64,000 nt of DNA from Bradyrhizobium sp. BR13661 (GCF_029892425.1 NZ_JARXWB010000016.1:120046-184045), one strand, 5' to 3'; counted from the first letter of the stretch, positions 17,717 through 26,794 are shown. A program made the numbers and translations. Notes: a model not told the origin generated them from the sequence alone.

Positions 17717-18526
17717 ATGTTCAAGAAGATGTCTGTCGCGCTGCTCGGCAGCGCATGCGCTTTCATTGTCGGCGCGACCAGCGCGAGCGCCTTTGACAAT
17801 AGCGTGCCGAACGATCCGCCCGCGGTGCTCTACCAGCCGCGGGTCGCGCCGGTGCGCGTCGCCTCTAATGCCAATATGGGCGGCGGCTTCATCGAGTTCC
17901 TGTTCGGCGATGGTCCCGGCCGCGGCCCGGCCTATGCGCCGCAGCAGTCGATCTATCAGCAGCAGCCGGCCTATGCCGATCCGCGCCGCATGCCGCCGAT
18001 GGGCGAGCCGCAGATGCAGGGTGGCTATCAGCAGGGCGCAAGCTACCAGCAGGAGGCGGTCGATCCGCGCCAGCGCCCGTTCGATCCGAAATTCGAGAAA
18101 CAAGTTGTTGACTATGGCGGCAAGGAAAGTGCCGGCACGATCGTGGTCGATTCCAACAACAAGTTTCTCTACCTCGTCGAGGGCAATGGCCGCGCGATGC
18201 GCTATGGCATCGGCGTCGGACGCGAGGGTTTCACCTGGAGCGGCGTGAAGTCGATCACCGCCAAGCGCGAATGGCCGGATTGGACGCCGCCCGCGGAAAT
18301 GCTCGCCCGCCGTCCCGATCTGCCCAGGCACATGGAAGGCGGCCCGGAAAATCCGCTCGGCGCGCGCGCGATGTATCTCGGCTCCACGCTCTACCGCATC
18401 CACGGCTCCAATGAGCCCTGGACCATCGGCACCAACGTCTCCTCCGGTTGCATCCGCATGCGCAACGAGGACGTCATCGACCTCTACGGCCGCGTCAATG
18501 TCGGCACCAAGGTCGTGGTGATGTGA
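17717..18526 (+). CDS. L,D-transpeptidase (YkuD domain)
   Basis: This 269-aa periplasmic protein has a signal peptide (FKKMSVALLGSACAFIVGA, cleavage near ASA). A proline/glutamine-rich linker runs over residues about 75-115, and a YkuD catalytic domain covers about 135-269. The active-site segment is HGSNEPWTIG, then SSGCIRM with the nucleophile at Cys245. Such enzymes form 3-3 peptidoglycan cross-links or attach proteins to peptidoglycan; this class is abundant in rhizobia. The linker probably lets the enzyme reach across the cell wall. A strong terminator follows. Confidence 0.92.
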   Translation: MFKKMSVALLGSACAFIVGATSASAFDNSVPNDPPAVLYQPRVAPVRVASNANMGGGFIEFLFGDGPGRGPAYAPQQSIYQQQPAYADPRRMPPMGEPQMQGGYQQGASYQQEAVDPRQRPFDPKFEKQVVDYGGKESAGTIVVDSNNKFLYLVEGNGRAMRYGIGVGREGFTWSGVKSITAKREWPDWTPPAEMLARRPDLPRHMEGGPENPLGARAMYLGSTLYRIHGSNEPWTIGTNVSSGCIRMRNEDVIDLYGRVNVGTKVVVM

Positions 18527-18545
18527 TCGTCCGACGCTCAATATG

Positions 18546-18575
18546 AAAACGGCCGCCTTATCGGCGGCCGTTTTT
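18546..18575. terminator. Bidirectional terminator between the L,D-transpeptidase and DUF2076 genes
   Basis: The stem AAACGGCCGCC/GGCGGCCGTTT has A-rich and T-rich flanks on both sides. It can end both convergent transcripts. Confidence 0.85.
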
Positions 18576-18596
18576 ATTTGGCGCTATCGAGCAGCC

Positions 18597-19415
18597 TCAC
18601 GCGTAATCACTGCCGCCGTCGTCTCCGCCGCCGAAATCGCTGTCGTCGGCGAGGTCCGTATTGCCGTTATCGTTGTTGTCGTAGTTCTGGTCGCTGTTGT
18701 CGCGATCGTTCTGATCGAACAAGCCCTGACGCGAATCCCGGTTCGATCCGATGTCATTCAGGCCGGCGTCACGGGCGAGCGAGCCTCCGGATTGGTCGCC
18801 GCCCCAGGGGCCGCCACCGCCGCGTTCCTCGATGATGGTGGTGTCGCCAAAAGCCTGGTGCGATCCGCCGCCCATCATGCCGCGGATGCTGGAGAGCAGC
18901 AGCGAGCCGCCGACCACGCCGGCCGCGGCTGCGGCCGCCGTGCCCAGGAACGAGCCGCCGCCCCCGCCGACCGGGGGAGCGCCATATCCTTGTCCGTATC
19001 CTTGGCTTTGTCCGTAAGCCTGACCATAAGGCGGCGGCGCGCCGTAGCCGGGCTGCGCCTGCTGCATCGCCTGGCCGCTGTTCCAGACCGGCCGGGAGTC
19101 ACGCGGCGGCACATTCGGCACCGAGCCGCGGGACGAGCCACCGCCGAACAGCGTGTCGCGCATGGTATCCAGGAAGCCGCCGGACTGCGGCTGCTCGGTC
19201 GCATGGGCCGCCTCCAGCTCCTGGATGCGGTTATGGGCGCGCTTCAGCGCCTCATCCTGCAACAGTGTGGTCTGCACCAGCGCATAGACCGCGCCCGGCG
19301 CCTTGCGTAGGCCGTCCGAAATCGCGGCGATCGCGTCGGGATCGCGCGGTGCATTTTCCAGTTTCGAAAGCCGGTCGAAAAGCTCGTCGACGAGCTGGCG
19401 TTCCTGCGGCGTCAT
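18597..19415 (-). CDS. DUF2076 domain protein
   Basis: This 272-aa protein starts TPQERQLVDELFDRLSKLE and matches the DUF2076 family, conserved in proteobacteria but without an assigned role. Three parts are visible: a charged helical N-terminus (residues 1-75), a Gly/Tyr/Gln-rich low-complexity segment near 120-150, and an Ala/Gly-rich hydrophobic helix at about 155-175. An acidic, Asp/Asn-rich tail follows. The low-complexity middle and tail are typical of the family. No role can be inferred. Confidence 0.82.
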   Translation of the reverse strand: MTPQERQLVDELFDRLSKLENAPRDPDAIAAISDGLRKAPGAVYALVQTTLLQDEALKRAHNRIQELEAAHATEQPQSGGFLDTMRDTLFGGGSSRGSVPNVPPRDSRPVWNSGQAMQQAQPGYGAPPPYGQAYGQSQGYGQGYGAPPVGGGGGSFLGTAAAAAAGVVGGSLLLSSIRGMMGGGSHQAFGDTTIIEERGGGGPWGGDQSGGSLARDAGLNDIGSNRDSRQGLFDQNDRDNSDQNYDNNDNGNTDLADDSDFGGGDDGGSDYA

Positions 19416-19540
19416 GGTCGGTCTCCCTTGCGCGAAACAAGCGCAAGCCGGATGTAGGGTTCCATTGTGGCCCCAACAGTGGCGGCTGGATTAAATTTCG
19501 GTATGCGACAAGCCGCCTCGCGGGCTGGCTTTTGCCGGTT

Positions 19541-20386
19541 TCATCCCAATGTCACACGGCTGGTCGCGAGAAGCCGTGGAAAAGCGTCGCTCGCGAGATA
19601 GGCATGCTCGCGTTCCCTGACGTCCGTCATCGGGTCGAGGCCGGTAAGGATCTCATCGACAAAGCCCGGGTGGCACATCACAAGGCCGCCCTCGGGGAGG
19701 CCCTCCAGAAATTGCCGCATCAGCTCGCCGAAATCAGCCGCGCGCGTGAAATCATAGGCGCCGGCAAACGCGGAATTGAATGCAAGACCGGCGCGCGCCG
19801 CACGGCGACGGAATTTTGCACTGAGGATATCCAGGACGATCGCTTTTGGCGACGCCAGCCGCTGCGCCAACGGCAGGTCGCGCCCGCCCTGGCGAACCCA
19901 GGCCTTTGGCGCGATGTCGCTGACGGCTTCGACAAAGCCGTCGCGCACCTGCGGAAACAGCTGCACATGTTGATGGCCGTCGACGAAATCGGGCGCGCGG
20001 CCGAAGGCTTCGGCGAAAGCGGTGAGCTGCGCCCGCACCTCATTGCGGAAGAACTCGCTGTCGAGCCGCCGCATCGATCCGGCGCGCAGCAGTTTTGGAA
20101 AGGCCATGAACATGTCGCCGTCGAGCGGACGGAAATGCATCGTGAGCGGCCGGAACGGCGCCGACAATGTCACGTGCAATCCGATCGCGCAGCGCGGGCT
20201 CGCTTTTGTTGCGGAAGAAAGCGCCTCGACCTCGTGCTGCTCGATGGCGGGGCCGACCATCATCACCGAGGTGGCGTTGAGGCGGCCGCGTTCGATCAGG
20301 TCGCGGATGGCACGGTTGACGCCCGGGCTGATGCCGTAATCGTCGGCGCAGAGCCAGATCTTGCGCGGCGCCCCCGCCGCGCTCAT
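19541..20386 (-). CDS. ChbG/HpnK-family deacetylase
   Basis: This 281-aa protein matches the YdjC/ChbG/HpnK family of metal-dependent carbohydrate deacetylases. Visible motifs are CADDYGISPGVNRAI at residues about 12-27 (metal-binding Asp pair), IGLHVTLSAP near 71, FVDGHQHVQLFP near 142 (metal His) and MCHPGF near 240. HpnK works in hopanoid side-chain synthesis and ChbG on chitobiose; the neighbouring polyprenyl-type glycosyltransferase suggests a lipid-linked sugar as substrate. Its ATG overlaps the glycosyltransferase stop (TCAT at 20383-20386), so the two are probably co-translated. Confidence 0.88.
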   Translation of the reverse strand: MSAAGAPRKIWLCADDYGISPGVNRAIRDLIERGRLNATSVMMVGPAIEQHEVEALSSATKASPRCAIGLHVTLSAPFRPLTMHFRPLDGDMFMAFPKLLRAGSMRRLDSEFFRNEVRAQLTAFAEAFGRAPDFVDGHQHVQLFPQVRDGFVEAVSDIAPKAWVRQGGRDLPLAQRLASPKAIVLDILSAKFRRRAARAGLAFNSAFAGAYDFTRAADFGELMRQFLEGLPEGGLVMCHPGFVDEILTGLDPMTDVREREHAYLASDAFPRLLATSRVTLG

Positions 20387-21489
20387 TCGGCGGCGGTCCT
20401 GTTCGATGCGTCCTGACTTGAAGTATCCTGACTTGAAGTATCCTGGCTTGAAGTATCCTGGCTTGAAGTATGCTGGGCCTTGTCGGCCTCGAAATGCTTT
20501 TCGCTGTGCTCGGCGACGAAATAGATCGGACGCGCCTTCAGCTCGGAGAGGATCTTGCCGATATATTCGCCGACGATGCCGATCATGATCAGCTGAACGC
20601 CGCCGATCGTCATCAGGCCGACCACCAGCGAGGGATAGCCCGGCACCTGCTTGCCGGTCGTGAACACCTCCCAGAGGATCGAGAGACCGAACAGGAAGGC
20701 GACGCCGGCAAGCAGCACGCCGAGCAGGCTGGCAAAGCGCAGCGGCGCCACCGAGAACGACGTCAAGCCCTCGATCGACAGGCCCAGCAGACGCCCGGCG
20801 CTGAAGGTCGTGACGCCGTGGGCGCGCTCGGCAGGCTCGTAATCGACGCGGATCTGGCGGAAACCGATCCAGCTTGCGAGCCCCTTGAAGAAGCGGTTGC
20901 GCTCCGGCAGCTGCCTCAGCGCCGTGACCGCGCGAGGCGACAGCAGGCGGAAGTCGCCGGCGTCCTCCGGGATCTTCTGGCGCGCGCCCCAATTGATCAG
21001 CGCATAGAAGCCGTGCACGGCAAGGCGGCGCAGGAACGGCTCGTTGTCGCGATGGGCCTTCGCGGTATAGACGACGTCATAGCCGTCCTCGATCCAGTGC
21101 CGCACCAGCTGCTCGACGAGAACAGGCGGATGCTGGCCGTCGCCATCCATGAACATCACCGCGCCCAGGCGTGCATGGTCGAGGCCGGCCATCAATGCCG
21201 CCTCCTTGCCGAAATTGCGCGACAGCGACACCACCTGGACGTCGATCGCGTCGGCCGGCAATCCGCGCGCAACCGACAAGGTCGCGTCCGCGCTGCCGTC
21301 GTCGACATAGACGACCTCGCAGGCGAGGCGATAGCGTTGCCGCAAGGTCCTGGCGAGATCGCAGATGCGCTGGTGCAGCACAGCGAGGCCCGCCGCCTCG
21401 TTATAGACAGGGACGACAATCGACAGCCCCTTCGCCGCGGCGGTCGCTGCGTTGGTGGTCAGGCCGGAAACGTCAGAGCCCAGAATCAT
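20383..21489 (-). CDS. Polyprenyl-phosphate glycosyltransferase-like protein (GT2)
   Basis: This 368-aa protein has a GT2 domain at residues about 22-190, with LSIVVPVYNE, VVYVDDGSAD and the DXD-type MDGDGQHPP. Two hydrophobic segments follow near 245-265 and 285-310. This is the layout of dolichol/undecaprenyl-phosphate mannosyl- or aminoarabinosyl-type transferases (DPM1/ArnC-like). The last 30 residues are low complexity, with repeated TSSQD units encoded by a 15-bp tandem array at 20411-20470. It is coupled by overlap to the downstream deacetylase gene, which implies a joint role in making or modifying a lipid-linked sugar. Confidence 0.88.
   Translation of the reverse strand: MILGSDVSGLTTNAATAAAKGLSIVVPVYNEAAGLAVLHQRICDLARTLRQRYRLACEVVYVDDGSADATLSVARGLPADAIDVQVVSLSRNFGKEAALMAGLDHARLGAVMFMDGDGQHPPVLVEQLVRHWIEDGYDVVYTAKAHRDNEPFLRRLAVHGFYALINWGARQKIPEDAGDFRLLSPRAVTALRQLPERNRFFKGLASWIGFRQIRVDYEPAERAHGVTTFSAGRLLGLSIEGLTSFSVAPLRFASLLGVLLAGVAFLFGLSILWEVFTTGKQVPGYPSLVVGLMTIGGVQLIMIGIVGEYIGKILSELKARPIYFVAEHSEKHFEADKAQHTSSQDTSSQDTSSQDTSSQDASNRTAAE
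20411..20470 (-). repeat. 15-bp tandem repeat inside the glycosyltransferase gene
   Basis: Four consecutive 15-bp units (TCCTGACTTGAAGTA twice, then TCCTGGCTTGAAGTA twice) are followed by a decayed fifth. Each unit encodes five residues of the TSSQD type, so changes in copy number keep the reading frame. Confidence 0.95.
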
Positions 21490-21581
21490 CGATCAAGGTT
21501 CCACAGGGTCGTCTTAACAGCATATGGTAGCAGCTGCTTGCTGTCGCTACGCTGAACAAAGCTGCCCAACAAACTTTGGAC

Positions 21582-22559
21582 TCACTGCGGCAGGAACGCT
21601 TCGAGCTTGGCGAACAGCGGGTTTTCCCGGTCGAACACATAGTCGAGCGAGACCACCGAGACGGTCTCGGCGCCATGTTCGCGCAGGAAGCTCGCGAGCG
21701 CATAGAGCTGGCCCGGTGGGCAGTGCAGCGTGAGCATGCCCGATGACGTCGGGCCGCCGAACGGAGCTTCGACGCCGAAGCGGCTATGGGCTTCGCCGAG
21801 CAGCGCGGCGTCGCATTGCCGGAAGCGGGTCCGGACCTCGCGGTATTTGTTGGCGCGCGCCCGTGCCGCGATGTGATCGAGGATGATGCGCGCGGTCTCG
21901 CGGGCCTCCGGCGACCAGTCGGCATCTTTCGACGCGACCAGATTGGCCTGGCTGCGCAGCATCACGCCGTCGTCGAGCACCCGCAGGCCGTTGGCGGCCA
22001 GCGTCGCGCCCGTCGTGGTGATGTCGACGATCAGCTCGGCGCTGCCGGCCGCCGGCGCGCCCTCGGTCGCGCCCGTGCTCTCGACGATGCGGTAATCGCT
22101 GATGCCGTGCTGCGAGAAGAACGCGCGGGTCAGATTGATGAACTTGGTCGCAACCCGCATCCGCATGTGATGCTGCTCGCGGAAGCCGGTCGCGACGTCG
22201 TCGAGATCGGCCATGGTGCGGACGTCGATCCAGGCCTGCGGCACCGCGACCACGACGTCGGCATAGCCGAAGCCGAGCCCGTCGATCAGCGACACGCGCT
22301 TCTCCGCGTCCGCGATGTTCTCGCGCACCAGGTCTTCACCGGTGACGCCGAAATGCGCCAGGCCGCGGGACAATTGCGCGGCGATCTCGCTCGCCGAGAG
22401 ATAGGCGACCTCGACATTATCGAGGCCCGCGATGGTACCGCGATAGTCGCGGGCGCCGCCGGCCTTCGTCAGCTTGAGTCCGGCGCGGGCGAAGAACGCC
22501 TCGGCATTTTCCTGCAGGCGGCCCTTGGAGGGAACGGCCAGAACGAATGGCGCGCTCAT
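21582..22559 (-). CDS. hisG: ATP phosphoribosyltransferase HisG
   Basis: This 325-aa protein is the first enzyme of histidine biosynthesis, joining ATP and PRPP. It begins FVLAVPSKGRLQENAE, has the IVDITTTGATLAANGL PRPP-binding segment near residues 180-195, and carries a C-terminal extension. The gene follows hisZ by three bases. The presence of hisZ argues that the active enzyme is the HisG-HisZ complex; the length of this HisG is characteristic for Bradyrhizobium-type proteins. Confidence 0.93.
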   Translation of the reverse strand: MSAPFVLAVPSKGRLQENAEAFFARAGLKLTKAGGARDYRGTIAGLDNVEVAYLSASEIAAQLSRGLAHFGVTGEDLVRENIADAEKRVSLIDGLGFGYADVVVAVPQAWIDVRTMADLDDVATGFREQHHMRMRVATKFINLTRAFFSQHGISDYRIVESTGATEGAPAAGSAELIVDITTTGATLAANGLRVLDDGVMLRSQANLVASKDADWSPEARETARIILDHIAARARANKYREVRTRFRQCDAALLGEAHSRFGVEAPFGGPTSSGMLTLHCPPGQLYALASFLREHGAETVSVVSLDYVFDRENPLFAKLEAFLPQ

Positions 22560-22562
22560 CGA

Positions 22563-23714
22563 TTAAGCCCCCACCTTGCGGCCGATCTTGGTCAGCGCAT
22601 CCACCCAGACCGAGAAGCCGACTGCCGGAATAGGAGCGGGCGAGCCGAGTTGGGTCATCAGTCCATCATAGCGACCACCGGCAACCAGCGGCTCGATGCC
22701 GTTACCCCGGTGATGCAGTTCGAACTCGAACCCGGTGTAATAGTCGAGGCCGCGCCCGAACGCGGTCGAGAAGCGCGTGCTCTTCACGTCGACGCCGCGC
22801 GCGGCCATGAAGCCCACCCGGCTCTCGAGCTGGTCGATCGCGGCGTTTAGATCAAGCCTTGCCTCGGCGGTGAGGGCGCGCAACGCGGCGACCGCCTCGT
22901 CAGGATTGCCCGAAATCGACAGGAAGCGCTTCAGCACCGCGATCGCCTCGCGCGGCAGCGCGCCGCCCTTCAGCGTCGACTGCTCGAGGAAGCGGTCGGC
23001 GATCTCGGCCGTGGTGCGGCCGCCGACATTGGTGGTGCCGGCAATCGACATCAGATCGGTGACGAAGGCCAGCGCCGCCCTGCGGTCGGAGCCCGCGAGT
23101 GCGGCCAGCACGCCTTCATACTCGCTGCGGGCCGCGGTGGTCTCGGCCGCCAGCCGCTCCAGATCCTGTTCCAGGCTGATCTTGCGGTTGAAGTCCTTGA
23201 CCAGGCGGCGGCGCCAGACCGGGTAAAGGTTGAGCGCGTCGAGCAGGGCGTTGAACAGCGCGACGTCGCCGGTGCGGATCTCGACGTCGCGCACGCCGAA
23301 AGCGGAAGTTGCCTCCAGCGCCAGCGCCAGCGTCTCGGCATCCGCGGCCGCGCGGTCCTGGCGGCCGAACGATTCGATCCCGGCCTGGAGGAACTCACTG
23401 GCCTGTCCGCTGCGGTAGCGGAACACGGGCCCCAGATAGCTGAACCCGGCCGGCTGGCCGGCCCGGTTCGAAGCGAGGTAGTCGCGCGCCACCGGGATCG
23501 TCAGGTCGGGGCGCAGGCAAAGCTCCTCGCCGGACAGATCCGTCGTCAGATAGAGGCTCTTGCGGATGTCCTCGCCCGACAGATCCAAAAACGGCTCGGC
23601 CGGCTGCAGGATGGCGGGCTCGGCCCTGGCATAGCCGGCCTGCGCGAACGACAACAGCAGCGTATCCGCCCAGGCGGCGGAGCCGGCAGCATTTGAGGTG
23701 GCAGTCGCGGTCAT
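22563..23714 (-). CDS. hisZ: ATP phosphoribosyltransferase regulatory subunit HisZ
   Basis: This 383-aa protein is a class II aminoacyl-tRNA-synthetase paralogue that regulates HisG. The fold is visible in LTTDLSGEELCLRPDLTIPVAR, then GPVFRYRSGQASEFLQAGIE and a late GRGLDYYTGFEFELH with VAGGRYDGL. It lacks a tRNA-binding domain, as HisZ does. I chose the ATG at 23714; in-frame ATGs at 23729 and 23726 would add a few residues and the ribosome binding sites do not decide between them. hisZ and hisG form a two-gene operon. Confidence 0.9.
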   Translation of the reverse strand: MTATATSNAAGSAAWADTLLLSFAQAGYARAEPAILQPAEPFLDLSGEDIRKSLYLTTDLSGEELCLRPDLTIPVARDYLASNRAGQPAGFSYLGPVFRYRSGQASEFLQAGIESFGRQDRAAADAETLALALEATSAFGVRDVEIRTGDVALFNALLDALNLYPVWRRRLVKDFNRKISLEQDLERLAAETTAARSEYEGVLAALAGSDRRAALAFVTDLMSIAGTTNVGGRTTAEIADRFLEQSTLKGGALPREAIAVLKRFLSISGNPDEAVAALRALTAEARLDLNAAIDQLESRVGFMAARGVDVKSTRFSTAFGRGLDYYTGFEFELHHRGNGIEPLVAGGRYDGLMTQLGSPAPIPAVGFSVWVDALTKIGRKVGA

Positions 23715-23959
23715 CTCGGGGTCCATCATCCCGGGAGAACCGGGCAGGGCAAAGGAATTGCCGCAGCCCTTAGCATGGCCGGAAAACGGTTTCGACCTCC
23801 AAAGGATCAATCGCTTAACGACTTTGAAGCCGTCCGGGCCGGGGTGCGTGTGTCGGCTGCTGCACCGGTCGAACTTGTCGGTTCAAGGTAATATAATACC
23901 CAAATACATTTCCGTGGTGCCGGTCTCACCGGCGCGGCAGCGGTTGTCGTTCGCGTCAC
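23715..23959. other. Intergenic region upstream of hisZ
   Basis: About 245 bp with no gene I can support. It should contain the hisZG promoter. I saw no leader-peptide histidine run that would indicate attenuation. Confidence 0.35.
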
Positions 23960-24175
23960 TCAATCCGGGCCGGGGCTGTCTTTGCAGTCTTCGATCGTCG
24001 GCGTCTTGGCCGGACCGGATTGCGGGGCGTCGAATGCGGCGTTCTCGGCGAGTTGCTCAGCCAGATCGAGAATGCGCCGCCTCTTGCTGGAATCCGTGAT
24101 GCGGAGAAACGTCTTGATGAGACGCAGTTCCTGTCGTCGCAACATCTCGAGCCCAGCATCGTCGTCCATGGCCAT
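23960..24175 (-). CDS. Small conserved-looking helical protein
   Basis: This 71-residue protein is rich in Arg, Leu and Glu and predicted to be helical through residues 8-47 (MLRRQELRLIKTFLRITDSS and what follows, then KRRRILDLAEQLAEN). The pattern resembles the C-terminal helix of small Xre-type regulators, but no helix-turn-helix is present in full. Codon use is ordinary for the genome. The function is unknown. The ATG at 24169 is an alternative start. Confidence 0.55.
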   Translation of the reverse strand: MAMDDDAGLEMLRRQELRLIKTFLRITDSSKRRRILDLAEQLAENAAFDAPQSGPAKTPTIEDCKDSPGPD

Positions 24176-24465
24176 TCATTCCCGTGCAGCCGCCGGGTGA
24201 GAGGGAGCCGGCGTCTTCGAAGCAGCTAGTTACGCTCGTCATGCAATGGAGTTTCGGCGCCGTCGATCCGGCTGGCATGCCGACATCGCGTCGCAATGTC
24301 GGCTGCGAACATCCGACGCGCGCGCCTCATCCATCTGCAACGTCACAGTGGCTCACAATGAGAGATTGAGAACCCTTGGCAAGTTGTCCCATACTCAATT
24401 TGGGTATGCCGGATGAGACGTTCGCGGCCGCCTTCGTTTACAACATAAAAATTGGTTTCTGATTC
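24176..24465. other. Intergenic region upstream of the small regulator genes
   Basis: About 290 bp of divergent intergenic DNA that probably holds promoters for both flanking genes. No gene, repeat or operator was recognised. Confidence 0.3.
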
Positions 24466-24972
24466 ATGCAAAATGCTTCCGATATCATCCGGACAGTCTC
24501 GCGACACACGCTGGCCTACATGCTGTTTTCGATCAGCGAGATGTTTCGCAACTACGAAGAATTCGATCCGATGGACCTTCTGATCGTTCACGCGATTCTC
24601 AATGCGAACGTCATCAATGTGATGAACAATCCGTCGCTGGACGAGAAGTTTTCGAGCATCCACACCGTCGAGCCGGATGCGATCAAGCAGGGCGTGTCGC
24701 GAGCGGCGCTCTCTCGCTTCCTGAGCCTGCCGCTGGAGACCGTTCGCCGTCGTGTGGCGGGACTGAAGAGGCGGAAGATTCTCGCCGAGACCGAGGCCGG
24801 GCTGATCGTGACGGAGCAGAACGCATTCAAGTTCGGTAACAACCACGAGCTCCAGAAGACCAACATGCTGTTGCTCACCAAACTGCTTCGCGATCTCAAG
24901 CGCGCGGGCATCAATGGGCCGGACGATCTGCGTGCGCCCGAGAGCGCTGCATCGACCAGGAAGGCGAAGTAA
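24466..24972 (+). CDS. Predicted winged-helix DNA-binding protein
   Basis: This 168-aa protein looks like a small transcription regulator. The middle part, residues about 80-115, reads VSRAALSRFLSLPLETVRRRVAGLKRRKIL and then GLIVT, the sequence of a helix-turn-helix followed by a wing as in Crp/MarR/GntR-type domains. Residues 15-60 are helical and may form the dimer. The last 20 residues are Lys/Arg-rich. I do not recognise a named family. It lies ten bases upstream of an AraC-type gene on the same strand, so the two are likely co-transcribed. Confidence 0.65.
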   Translation: MQNASDIIRTVSRHTLAYMLFSISEMFRNYEEFDPMDLLIVHAILNANVINVMNNPSLDEKFSSIHTVEPDAIKQGVSRAALSRFLSLPLETVRRRVAGLKRRKILAETEAGLIVTEQNAFKFGNNHELQKTNMLLLTKLLRDLKRAGINGPDDLRAPESAASTRKAK

Positions 24973-24982
24973 GCGGCAGGAT

Positions 24983-25990
24983 ATGGATCAAAGCCTTCTC
25001 GACATAGCACGCGATGGAGCGAACAGGAGCGCAGCGGAACGCCTGTTGTCGTTCCAGGGACTCAAGGCATCCTCGGCGCTCGAGCTGCAATCGTACGACA
25101 TCGATCATTTCGGCGACAGCGAGCGATATGCCGGTGCGTCGAGCATGCCGTTATCCGCTGGCTCCACTGCGATCATGCGTGCGCGGCTCAGCCTGCCGAA
25201 CCTGAGCCTGTCTCTGGTCCGGACCTTCCCGCGGATTATCAGGGGGTACCAATTGGCCCATGCCGCGGCCGTGGTGGTGCCGATGGATCACGTGACCACC
25301 ACCCGCATCAACGGGCAATCGATCGGCAGCTCCATCGTCGTTCTCAGGGGCGCCTCCGATTGCCTGGTCTACGAGCCCGTCGGTCGCATGATCGGTGTCA
25401 TCTACTTCACGCCGCCCGCGAGCGGGCTCTGGTCTCGACTGGATGGCTATCATTTGCTGAGCGCGGCACCGGACATGCTCGCTTCCCTGCGCGGTCAGAT
25501 TTCCACAACGCTCGAGATTGCAGCCAATGATCCGGATTTGCTGAACGATCCGACCTCGCGCGCATCTGTCGAACAATCGCTGCTCGGCGCGATGGATGCT
25601 GCCCTCGAAACCAGCGTGGATATCCGATCGACGCACGCCACGACGTCGACTTATCTGCGGATCGTCGCCGAGATGGAGAGCTTGATCCGGCACGATCTGA
25701 CGATCTGGCATAAGACCACCGAGATGGCGGAGCGCGTGGGTGTGTCGGTTCGCACGCTGCAGAGCGCGACGCAGGCCATCTGTGGCATGAGCCCGCATCG
25801 CTATTCCAGGGTCATGCGCCTCTGGTCAGTGCGCCGGCAACTGCGCAACGGTCCGGGACGCCGCAGCGTGAAGGCCTGTGCCATTGCGCATGGCTTCTGG
25901 CATTTGAGCGAGTTCGCGGCAAGCTACAGGGCGGCGTTCGGAGAGCTGCCGTCCGAGACGCTGTATCGGTCGGTGCGCGAGCGCAGCTAG
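24983..25990 (+). CDS. AraC-family transcriptional regulator
   Basis: This 335-aa protein has an N-terminal sensor-type domain (residues about 20-200, AraC-binding-like) and a C-terminal AraC DNA-binding domain at about 235-330. The latter shows TTEMAERVGVSVRTLQSATQ and a second helix-turn-helix near VKACAIAHGFWHLSEFAASYRAAFGELPSE, the usual end of the AraC signature. I chose the ATG at 24983 because a GGCAGGA site precedes it. Target genes and ligand are unknown. It probably forms an operon with the preceding small regulator. Confidence 0.88.
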   Translation: MDQSLLDIARDGANRSAAERLLSFQGLKASSALELQSYDIDHFGDSERYAGASSMPLSAGSTAIMRARLSLPNLSLSLVRTFPRIIRGYQLAHAAAVVVPMDHVTTTRINGQSIGSSIVVLRGASDCLVYEPVGRMIGVIYFTPPASGLWSRLDGYHLLSAAPDMLASLRGQISTTLEIAANDPDLLNDPTSRASVEQSLLGAMDAALETSVDIRSTHATTSTYLRIVAEMESLIRHDLTIWHKTTEMAERVGVSVRTLQSATQAICGMSPHRYSRVMRLWSVRRQLRNGPGRRSVKACAIAHGFWHLSEFAASYRAAFGELPSETLYRSVRERS

Positions 25991-26020
25991 CTACCGTGAT
26001 CGTTCGCGCGGCGTGTCGAC

Positions 26021-26794
26021 CTAACCGCTGCTGTCGCCGCCCCAATCGCCCAGCACGGCCTGGACCAGCGCCAGGGCCGCCACCGCGGCCGTGTCGGCGC
26101 GCATGATCCGCGGGCCAAGGGCGAGCCGCAGGATGTTCGGCTGCCGCAGCAGCAGGGCGCGCTCTTCCTCGGCAAAGCCGCCTTCAGGGCCGATCAGCAC
26201 GTCGATGCCGCCTCTGCCTTGGTCATGGCCGGTCTTGCTTGCGTCTTGCAGGCTTTGAATGGGGCTTTGGACCTCCGCTGCCTCGTCGCAGAAGATGAGC
26301 AGGCGGTGTGAGGGGCGCTGACTGAGATACCGCTCCAGCGGCACCGGTTCGGCAACCGCGGCGATGCTCAAGATGCCGCACTGTTCCGCCGCCTCGACGA
26401 CGTTGGCGCGCATCCGCTCGGTATTGACCCGGGAGACCTGGCTGAACCGGGTCAAGACCGGTTGAAGCGTGGCGGCGCCCATTTCGATCGCCTTCTGGAC
26501 CATGTAGTCGAGCCGGGCATGCTTGAGCGGGGCGAAGACATAGACGAGGTCCGGCAGCCGGTCCTGGGGCCGGACCTGCTGGAGGATGACCAGGTTGTCG
26601 GGCCGCTTGCGGCCCTCGATCGCAGCCTGCCATTCGCCATCGCGGCCGTTGAAGGCCAAAACTTCGGCCCCGGCGGCAAGCCGCAGAACATTGCCGAGAT
26701 AATTGCTCTGGTCGCGGTCGAGCGGAACCCTGGCGTCCTGGGACAGGGGGGCGTCGACAAACAGGCGCGGGGCATGAAAATCGTGGGAGGGCAT
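26021..26794 (-). CDS. rsmE: 16S rRNA m3U1498 methyltransferase RsmE
   Basis: This 257-aa SPOUT-class methyltransferase modifies U1498 of 16S rRNA. The N-terminal PUA-like part starts about residue 8 (APRLFVDAPL). The SPOUT domain carries the two family hallmarks IGPEGGFAEEE near residue 202 and LGPRIMRADTAA near 227, the latter forming the SAM-binding knot. Length is usual. It stands alone, divergent from the next gene. Confidence 0.94.
   Translation of the reverse strand: MPSHDFHAPRLFVDAPLSQDARVPLDRDQSNYLGNVLRLAAGAEVLAFNGRDGEWQAAIEGRKRPDNLVILQQVRPQDRLPDLVYVFAPLKHARLDYMVQKAIEMGAATLQPVLTRFSQVSRVNTERMRANVVEAAEQCGILSIAAVAEPVPLERYLSQRPSHRLLIFCDEAAEVQSPIQSLQDASKTGHDQGRGGIDVLIGPEGGFAEEERALLLRQPNILRLALGPRIMRADTAAVAALALVQAVLGDWGGDSSG

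Noticed and set aside
20411..20470. Tandem repeat considered as a CRISPR array
   Set aside because: The units are 15 bp, directly abutting, with no spacers, and lie in frame inside a glycosyltransferase gene.
23811..23959. Histidine leader peptide upstream of hisZ
   Set aside because: No short frame with a run of histidine codons and no attenuator hairpin was seen.
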